A DNA stretch of 64,000 bases from the NCBI GenBank assembly GCA_020631735.1, contig CM036231.1, positions 4,739,831-4,803,830 on the forward strand, given 5' to 3'. Below, one piece after another: positions 56,932 to 64,000 of the stretch; positions within the stretch are counted from its first letter, which is position 1, and each line of letters opens with the position of its first letter. The position numbers were made by a program, and so were the translations under genes. Source of the DNA: Saccharum officinarum. Taxonomy: Eukaryota > Streptophyta > Magnoliopsida > Poales > Poaceae. Below the pieces are notes generated by a model. That model did not search any database. It worked only from the letters and a program-made list of their open reading frames with translations, and was not told where the DNA came from.

Positions 56932-59900
56932 TCAAGCCACGTTACGAGAATCAATGATATTTAGTTCACTCCTCAAAGCACAAAATCTTGACTCATCTAG
57001 GGGCTTTGTGAAGATATCGGCTAGTTGCTTTTCGGTGCTCACATGATGTAAAGCGATATCTCCTTTGGCTTCATGGTCTCTCAAGAAATGATGCCGGATG
57101 TCTATGTGCTTTGTACGAGAATGGTTTACGGGATTGTTAGCCAATTTAATGGCACTCTCATTGTCACACAAGAGGGGAATCTTGGTTAGCTCACAACCAA
57201 AGTCTTTCAGGGTCTGCTTCATCCAAAGTAGCTGGGCACAGCAAGCACCGGCCGCCACATACTCGGCTTCGGCAGTAGACAAGGCAACACTATTTTGCTT
57301 TTTAGAGCTCCACGACACCAAAGACCTACCAAGAAATTGGCAAGTCTCGGTAGTGCTCTTTCGATTTACCCTGCAACCGGCATAATCCGAATCGGAGTAG
57401 CCAAGTAAATCAAAAGTGGAGCCCTTAGGATACCACAAGCCAAGATTAGGAGTGAGCACTAAATATCTCAAAATTCTCTTAACAGCCACTAAGTGACATT
57501 CTTTCGGATTAGCTTGAAATCTTGCACACATGCACACACTAAGCATAATATCGGGCCTAGATGCACAAAGGTAAAGTAAGGATCCAATCATGGAACGATA
57601 TACCTTTTGATCGACGGCCTTTCCATCCTTGTCGAGATCAAGATGCCCATTGGTTGGCATCGGTGTCTTGATGGGTTTTGCTTTCTTCATGTCAAACTTC
57701 TTCAACATGTCAAGAGTATACTTCGTTTGACAAATAAAGGTTCCTTCCTTGAGTTGCTTGATTTAAAAACCAAGAAAGAACTTCAACTCTCCCATCATAG
57801 ACATCTCGAATCTATTCGTCATAATCCTACTAAACTCCTCACAAAAAGCCACATTAGTACTACCAAATATTATGTCATCGATATATATTTGGCAAATAAA
57901 GATATCATTATTGACTTTGCGAGTAAATAAAGTTGGATCGGCCTTGCCTATCTCAAACCCTTGTTTGAGTAGGAAGTCCTTAAGATAATCATACCAAGCT
58001 CTAGGGGCTTGCTTAAGCCCATAGAGTGCTTTGTTGAGCTTATAGACATGATCAGGATTCTTGGGATCTTCAAAACCCGGTGGTTGCTCTACATATACTA
58101 CTTCGGAGAGGGGGCCGTTGAGGAATGCACTCTTCACATCCATTTGATATAGCTTGAAGTTGTGATGGACGGCATAGGCAAGTAAGATCCGTATTGACTC
58201 AAGCCTTGCCACCGGTGCATAAGTTTCCCCAAAATCCAAACCTTCAATTTGAGTGAATCCTTGAGCTACCAACCTCGCCTTGTTTCTTGTGACCACACCA
58301 TGCTCATCTTGCTTGTTGCGGAAAACCCATTTGGTTCCAATCACATTTTGTTTAGGTCTTTCCACCAATGTCCAAACTTCATTACGAGTGAAGTTATTCA
58401 ACTCTTCTTGCATTGCAATCATCCAATCCTCATCATCAATGGCTTCTTCAACCTTTTTAGGCTCTTTTGGAGACACAAATGAGAAGTGTTCACAAAAGCT
58501 TGCAAGCCTTGACCTTGTGACGACTCCTCTTTGAATGCTTCCCAAGATGTTATCAACGGGATGATCTCGTTGAATGGTATGATGTACTCTTGGGTGAGGC
58601 ACTTGAGTTCTCCTTTGGATTGGACCTTCATCTTCATCATCCTTGTCTTGGTTGATTGAAAGGTCAAGATTAAGATCTTGTGTGAAGTTGTCTTTATTTC
58701 TATTTCGATCATCAACTTGGTTGCTATCTTCGACTTGTGGTGAATTTTGAATGACTTGAACACTTGAATCATGTCCATTTCTTGATGTAGAACCATCATC
58801 ATGGACATTTATTGACTCATGATGCATATGCGGATCATGAATGGTTTGCTCTTGTTCATATTCATCATCTTCTTCAATGGGCTTTACTTCACCGGTAGCA
58901 AGCTTCTTGATCACTTGAGAGGATGGTTCTTCTTTACCTATAATGTCAACATTGACTTGCTCCTTTTGAGAGCCGTCGGTTTCATCAAATGTCACGTCAA
59001 TCGCTATTTCAACTTGACCGGTTGTCTTGTTGAAAACACGATAGCCATGTTCGTTAGTACCATAACCAAGCAAGAAACCTTCATCAACCTTTGGTGCAAA
59101 CTTTGAGCTTTTGGATTTCTTGTTAAGTATGAAACACTTGCATCCAAAAACTCGAAAGTAATGCACCTTAGGTTTGTTACCGGTAAGAAGCTCGTAGGCG
59201 GTCTTTTTCATGATTTTATGAAGATACAAGCGGTTGATTGCATGACATGCCGTGTTGACCGCTTCCGCCCAATACTTGTCCGGAGTCTTGTATTCATCCA
59301 ACATTGCTCTTGCCGCTTCTATGAGTGTTCGGTTCTTTCTCTCCACAACACCATTTTGTTGAGGAGTATAGGGAACCGAAAACTCATGCTTGATTCCCTC
59401 TTCATTAAGGAACTCTTCAATATTGGTGTTCCTAAACTCCGTCCCGTTGTCACTTCTCACTTTCTTGATCTTCACTTCAAATTCATTTTGAGCTCTTCTT
59501 GCAAACTTCTTGAAGATTACTTGAGTATCACTTTTATCTTGCAAAAAGAATACCCAAGTGAAGCGGGAATAATCATCAACAATAACGAAACCATATTTGT
59601 TACCTCCAATGCTTATGTAAGCATTGGGACCAAATAAGTCCATGTGAAGTAGCTCAAGTGGTCTCATTGTTGATACAACATTTTTGACGGGATGCTTGGC
59701 TCCAACTTGTTTGCCCGCTTGACATGCGCTGCAAATCCTATCTTTCTCAAAAGAGACATTTGTTAGTCCAAGGATGTGTTCGCCTCTTTGAAGGTCGGCC
59801 AAGTTCCTCATTCCAACATGGGCTAGTCGGCGATGCCATAGCCAACCCATGCTAGATTTTGCCACTAAACAAGTCTCGGGCTTCACTTTACTAGATGTGA

Positions 59901-60261
59901 AATCAACTAGATAAAGTTTGCCTTTCAAACGACCCGTGAAAACAATGGAGGAATCCTTCCTTTTAGAGACTTCCACACCCACATTGGTAAAGAGACAATT
60001 GTAGCCCATCTCACAAAGTTGTGAAACGGATAACAAATTGTATCCTAACCCTTCCACAAGTAATACATTTGAAATAGAATTATCATTTGAGATAGCAATT
60101 TTACCCAAACCAAGGACGTCTCCTTTACCATTATCACCAAACACAATGCGTTCACTTGTACTTTGATTTGGTTGAAAGGAGGTGAACATATTCTTCTCTC
60201 CGGTCATATGATTAGTGCATCCACTATCTAGCACCCAACTTGTTCCACCGGAGGAGTATTC
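56932..60261 (-). pseudogene. Copia pol polyprotein (element D), one premature stop
   Basis: The pol frame opens right after a TAG at 60262-60264. It contains the protease ([11 protein letters not shown]), the integrase zinc-binding part (WHRRLAHVG, then CSACQAGK), the integrase core ([21 protein letters not shown]) and a long acidic linker with Asp/His-rich words. The reverse transcriptase ([19 protein letters not shown], active site YIDDIIF near 57875) and RNase H (YSDSDYAGCR, then STAEAEYVA and RTKHIDIRHHF) follow, ending at 56932. A single TAA at 57763-57765, in the reverse transcriptase after [11 protein letters not shown], interrupts it. Everything else is open. The polyprotein is in a different frame from gag, with no overlap. 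Confidence 0.92.
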
Positions 60262-60274
60262 CTACAAAAACAAA

Positions 60275-62746
60275 TTAAGCCTTGGTTTTAGGTACCCAAA
60301 TTGAATTGGGTCCTAAGGGGTTAGTCACATAGGTCTTGGGCACCCAAACACTCCTTATGATTTGCTTCTTCTTGAGTGCACCAACATACTTCACAACAAT
60401 CTTACCATCCTTGCCCCAACAACACATATAATCACTAGCATAGCTTCGTGAAATGGGTACTTGTTGCTTGGAGGTAAGCACTTGCTTCTTTTTGTTGTTG
60501 GCCTTGGTCTTAACAAATGTGCTTGAAGGAGTGGCAACGTTGTTGACCTTGTTGATAAGATCGTCTAGTGCCACACCCTTGTTGAATCTCACACAAGGCA
60601 CTCCATTGATCATGTTCCTTCCATTTGCTTTACCATCATACCTATTGTATCCAAGTCCATCCTTGATGAGGGGGTGTCTTGATGACTTGTACATGGTTGT
60701 TGATTGCTTCTCCTTGCAACCATTCTTGATAACCATGTTCAATCTTTGAATCTCCTTATCTTTCTTTTCTAGCTCAACAAGGTTAGTACCACAAGCACTT
60801 ATATCATGATTACAACATCTTTTACATCCTTCACCAGTTGAAGCATTGGAATCACCGGATTCCTTAGGATGGATGGAAGTGCTATTCCAAAGAGTTTCAT
60901 AGCTAAGTTCAAGAGTATAATATTTATCTTTGAAGCTTGTGAGGCTTTCTTGAACCAAGCTATGTTCACTCTTTAAACTAGATAAAGAGTCATTAACCAA
61001 AGAATGTTCCTTAGTCAAACGTTCATATGAATCTTTGGCTAAGGATAATTCTTTGTTTAATTTCTCAACTTCCTCATTTTCCTTAGAAAGGCATGCTTCA
61101 ATTTCAAGGTTCTTCTCCCTTTCCACTAGGAGCAATTCCCCTTGCGACTCGATGCATGCTTCCCGCTTTTCTAGCTTTTGGATTAGTTTTATTATTTGAG
61201 AGCCGGCCGATTTTCCGAATTTCTTTATCATGTTGTTTGCAAGTTCATCATCATTTTCATCACAACTACTACATTCATTACTAGAGTGAGTCAGAGAGTT
61301 GTGTGGTACCTTCTCTCCCTTTCCCATAAGGCAAGTAGGAGTGTAGTAGACGTTGTCGATGAGATTCTCGAAGAGCCTAGGTGATAAAGATAAGTCGGTG
61401 AACAATGATGGTGACAAAGAATGGTTGATGATGCGCTTGGGTTGAGAGGAAGAAGTCTCTTGAATAGCAATCGTTGCTACACCCTTCTTCTTCTCCTTAT
61501 CTTTGTCATTTGAATCATCACTTTCATCATTTGATTCCCATTCTTCACCAAGATGTGCTTCACCTCTCTTCTTGCCTTTATGCTTCTTGTCATCATCTTT
61601 GTTGTGCTTGTGCTTCATCTTCTCTTTTGGACAATCGGCAATGAAATGACCAATATCTCCACAACCATAACAAAATCTTTTCTTGTATGGCTTGGCTCCA
61701 CTCCTCTTCCTCTCCTTCTTCTTTTTCAAGTATTTTCTATAGTTTGCAACTAATAGAGCTTCTTCCGCATCGGAATCTTCATCTTGTTCTTCATCACTTG
61801 ACGGATCATGAATATCTTTCTTCTTGCCTCTACCATGAGATGCCTTGAGAGCAATATTCTTCTTTTGACTTGATGCTTCTTTTGCTTCATCTTCTAAGCA
61901 CTCATGGTGTTTCAACTTGGCAAGCATTTCTTGAGGTGTCATTGTGTCATAGTTAGGTCTTTCCATGATGACCGAAGCAAGAATGTTGTTCTTTTGTCTA
62001 TATACTCTACACAACTTTCTAGCCGCCGAGTTGTCATCCCAATACGTGTCACCAAGAGCTCTTATTCTATTGATCAAGGTCATGAATCTATCAAACATAG
62101 CTTGGGTAGTTTCACCTTCAATCATCCCAAAGTTCTCAATCTTGCTTTGAAGTAGCTCAATGTTTCCCTTTCTCACACTTTTATCACCTTCAAATGAAAC
62201 CTTCAAGGTATCCCAAATTTGCTTTGCACTTTCCATGCCGTTTACCTTGTTGTAATCTTCTTGATTTAGGCATGATAGAATCAAGGAAGCAGCTGTAGCA
62301 TTTTGTTGTATATCAAGGTAATCTTTGGTTGTCAACTCACCATCTTCTTCCAAAGCTTTAACACCCACTTCCACAATCTCCCAACATCTTGCGGCAATAA
62401 GATGCATCTTCATTCTATGAGCCCAATCGGTATATCTAACTCCATCAAATTGAGGTGGTTTACCGGGGTTGATGGTTGGCAAGTGTGTATTGGATTTGCT
62501 AAAAGAAGAGTACTCATATGGAACACGAGTAAACCCTTTAGGTGTCTTGATTGCTTCATTCTCACCATCTCCATCACCACCACTTGCCACATCTTCAATC
62601 TTCTTACTTACGGCTTCCTTTAACTTATTCATCTCATCTTGCATCTTGTTCATTTGCTCTTTTTGTTGCTCTAGAAGCCTGTCACTGAGTTTCCCGGCAA
62701 GCAGCTCAACTAGCTTGTTCAAGGTGTCATCATCAAAGGTAGCCAT
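60275..62746 (-). CDS. Sirevirus Gag (element D)
   Basis: The 823-codon frame starts at the ATG at 62746, 42 bases after the primer-binding site. An N-terminal coiled coil and Gly/Asp linker are followed by a Copia Gag core (PPQFDGVRYTDWAHRMKMHL, then IWDTLKVSFEGDKSVR, about residues 95-290). A CCHC zinc knuckle, CYGCGDIGHFIADC, lies near residue 362. A Lys/Asp/Glu-rich stretch, a long coiled coil (about residues 500-640, LEKREACIESQ onward) and a C-terminal tail with repeated SVWVPK and SIWVPK words complete it. The long extension after the knuckle is a Sirevirus hallmark. Gag packages the RNA in virus-like particles. The frame is intact, though the sequence around ARKLCRVYRQ is unusual for the family. 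It ends at a TAA at 60275-60277. Confidence 0.93.
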   Translation of the reverse strand: MATFDDDTLNKLVELLAGKLSDRLLEQQKEQMNKMQDEMNKLKEAVSKKIEDVASGGDGDGENEAIKTPKGFTRVPYEYSSFSKSNTHLPTINPGKPPQFDGVRYTDWAHRMKMHLIAARCWEIVEVGVKALEEDGELTTKDYLDIQQNATAASLILSCLNQEDYNKVNGMESAKQIWDTLKVSFEGDKSVRKGNIELLQSKIENFGMIEGETTQAMFDRFMTLINRIRALGDTYWDDNSAARKLCRVYRQKNNILASVIMERPNYDTMTPQEMLAKLKHHECLEDEAKEASSQKKNIALKASHGRGKKKDIHDPSSDEEQDEDSDAEEALLVANYRKYLKKKKERKRSGAKPYKKRFCYGCGDIGHFIADCPKEKMKHKHNKDDDKKHKGKKRGEAHLGEEWESNDESDDSNDKDKEKKKGVATIAIQETSSSQPKRIINHSLSPSLFTDLSLSPRLFENLIDNVYYTPTCLMGKGEKVPHNSLTHSSNECSSCDENDDELANNMIKKFGKSAGSQIIKLIQKLEKREACIESQGELLLVEREKNLEIEACLSKENEEVEKLNKELSLAKDSYERLTKEHSLVNDSLSSLKSEHSLVQESLTSFKDKYYTLELSYETLWNSTSIHPKESGDSNASTGEGCKRCCNHDISACGTNLVELEKKDKEIQRLNMVIKNGCKEKQSTTMYKSSRHPLIKDGLGYNRYDGKANGRNMINGVPCVRFNKGVALDDLINKVNNVATPSSTFVKTKANNKKKQVLTSKQQVPISRSYASDYMCCWGKDGKIVVKYVGALKKKQIIRSVWVPKTYVTNPLGPNSIWVPKTKA

Positions 62747-62788
62747 GCTTTCTCCTCATGCGGTGAAGCGCTAAACACGAGGAAACCT

Positions 62789-62800
62789 GCTCTGATACCA
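62789..62800 (-). other. Primer-binding site for initiator tRNA-Met (element D)
   Basis: The minus strand reads TGGTATCAGAGC two bases inside the 5' LTR, a perfect match to the complement of the 3' end of plant initiator tRNA-Met, the standard Copia primer. Confidence 0.93.
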
Positions 62801-62802
62801 AT

Positions 62803-64000
62803 TGAAAGGATCTAATAGGCCTAGAGGGGGGGTGAATAGGCGGATCTAAAAACCTGAAACTCAAAACTCAACGCGGAAGTTAAAACACTGACCGGTACTA
62901 CCGGTTGATTTGGACCGGTACTACCGGTGAGGGATCACCGGTACTACCGACGCTGACCACCGGTACTACCGGTACCCTACTGAAACTAAGAAATCAGAGA
63001 TTTGCGAGTTGTGATTTCAGATCTGAGTTTTACCCCACTACTGAAGATGATGTTGATGAAGTTTATGAACTCTCCTTTCTTGTTCCTTTACCAAGAGTAG
63101 ATCGAGCACCCACAACCTATGAAAGAGATATGAAAGAGGGAGAACACAAAGAACAAGTAATATCTCAAGTGAACACGAATAACAACAACAACAAGCACGC
63201 AGGACGCACGATTTAACCCGAGGTTCGGCAACCCCACAAAGGAGTTCCTACGTCCTCGTTGTTGAGGTGACCACTAAGGTCGGAGTCTATTCCACCTCCT
63301 TGCCTCCCTCAAGCAACCACAAAGGTTAGCCCAAGATTTCCACTAAGAATACAAGGGTAATACAAACTCTTCGGGGTGCCCTCACAAGTACAACAACACG
63401 GGCAACCACGAAGAACACCTAGCCGGCTAGGGTTCCAAGAACCCAAGAGTAACAAATACAAACCAAGCCAACTAGGAGGGGAACCAAGTGCTCAAGATGT
63501 GAATTGAAGCTTTCCACTCTTAAATCTCTCCTCTCTACTTAGATCTTGCAAGAGATTGGATTTGAGAGCAAAGAGAAAGAGAGAGGGTGAGTCAATGCTT
63601 GAGAGCTGTTTGTCTGAAGGTTGGTAGGAGTAAATGACGTGAGTAACGGTTAGAAATGAAGGGGAGAGCTATTTATACTCTTATCTTCGAAGCGGTACCG
63701 GTACTACCGGTGAACCCACCGGTACTACCGATCCTAAGGGTTTCGACCGTTACAACCAACCTACTGGAGACTATTACGAGAAAATAGCCTACCGGTACTA
63801 CCGGTCTATCACCGGTACCACCGGTCAACGACCGGTACCACCGGTAGTACAGATTTTGGCGAAGACAAGTTTTGCGGGAAAAAGACTTACCGGTACTACC
63901 GGGCTTTCACCGGTACCACCGGTCAAAGGCCGGTACTACCGGTAAACCACCGATACTACCGCTAGAACAAAAACTCGCAGAACTAAGGCGCTGACACCGG
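62803..64000 (-). repeat. 5' LTR of element D, partial (1,198 bp seen)
   Basis: It matches 52498-53694 with six substitutions and one extra G near 62830. The window ends inside the larger palindrome cluster, so about 400 bases, including the LTR start, are missing. Confidence 0.95.
63670..63677 (-). promoter_or_regulatory. TATA box of the 5' LTR (element D)
   Basis: The minus strand reads AGAGTATAAATAGCTC. The CCGGT palindrome cluster begins about 20 bases upstream (63695 onward). Transcription would start some 30 bases downstream, near 63640, and run through the second palindrome cluster at 62890-62970 into gag. Confidence 0.7.

Larger units (their letters stand above)
52498..64000 (-). mobile_element. 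Element D: young sirevirus-type Ty1/Copia retrotransposon, 5' LTR cut by the window end
   Basis: In minus orientation the order is 5' LTR (from the window end to 62803), perfect tRNA-Met primer site, open gag, pol with one stop, a 566-codon extra ORF with its own promoter-like region, multiple polypurine tracts, and 3' LTR (52498-54094). The two LTRs differ by six substitutions and one single-base indel over the 1,198 shared bases, about 0.5 %. With the usual grass LTR rate of 1.3e-8 per site per year that is about 0.2 million years. The long Gag with coiled coil, the extra ORF in env position, multiplied polypurine tracts and palindromic LTR motifs all fit the Sirevirus genus. The right target duplication is outside the window. 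Confidence 0.93.

Noticed and set aside
57763..57765. Single TAA in pol of element D as a programmed readthrough site
   Set aside because: It falls inside the reverse transcriptase domain, where programmed stops are not expected, so a simple mutation is more likely.

Overview
This window looks like repeat-rich nuclear DNA from a panicoid grass, probably of the sorghum, sugarcane, Miscanthus or maize group. The clues are Grande-type Ty3/Gypsy elements, sirevirus-type Ty1/Copia elements, a CACTA transposon with TTTGCCGAGTG-type subterminal repeats, and Tourist-like MITEs with GGCCTTGTTTAG ends. I could support no ordinary host gene, rRNA, tRNA or CRISPR array. One 100-base run of N (9100-9199) marks an assembly gap of unknown size.

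Layout. (A) 1-6573 is the 3' end of a plus-strand Gypsy element of the Tat lineage: integrase tail, an array of about 80-bp tandem repeats, a decayed intron-containing gene on the opposite strand, and the 3' LTR. 6574-9099 is unassigned DNA with MITEs. 9200-15228 is a CACTA element cut on its left by the gap; it holds a TNP2-like transposase gene, a second Transposase_24-like gene, and a dense subterminal repeat block with a clear 3' terminal inverted repeat. 15229-18748 holds a LINE fragment and otherwise unassigned DNA. (C) 18749-29785 is a complete but decayed minus-strand sirevirus with TSD TAAAC; one LTR has gained a 239-bp MITE. 29791-34433 is unassigned DNA with MITEs and a hairpin. (B) 34439-51423 is a complete, old minus-strand Tat-lineage element with TSD ATAAG. 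Its integrase is split by a sirevirus-type solo LTR (40101-45678, TSD CTTTC), which is itself split by a Tekay-type solo LTR (40980-44963, TSD GCCAC). (D) 52498 to the window end is a very young minus-strand sirevirus with open gag, nearly open pol and an extra 566-residue env-position ORF.

The two most interesting patterns are these. Both Tat-lineage elements carry a gene antisense to gag-pol at the same place, starting 373-395 bp from the 3' LTR. Both encode a Transposase_28-type domain followed by a coiled coil, and both have a poly(A) signal convergent with pol. In young sirevirus D, the extra ORF has its own upstream block of CCGGT palindromes followed by TATAAATA, which copies the promoter layout of the element's own LTR.

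Relative ages follow from LTR divergence read by eye: D about 0.5 % over 1.2 kb, C about 3 % over the first 600 bp, B about 11 %. Premature stops in the older elements are mostly TAG, TGA or TAA where family members have Trp or Gln codons, as expected from deamination of methylated cytosines in silenced DNA.
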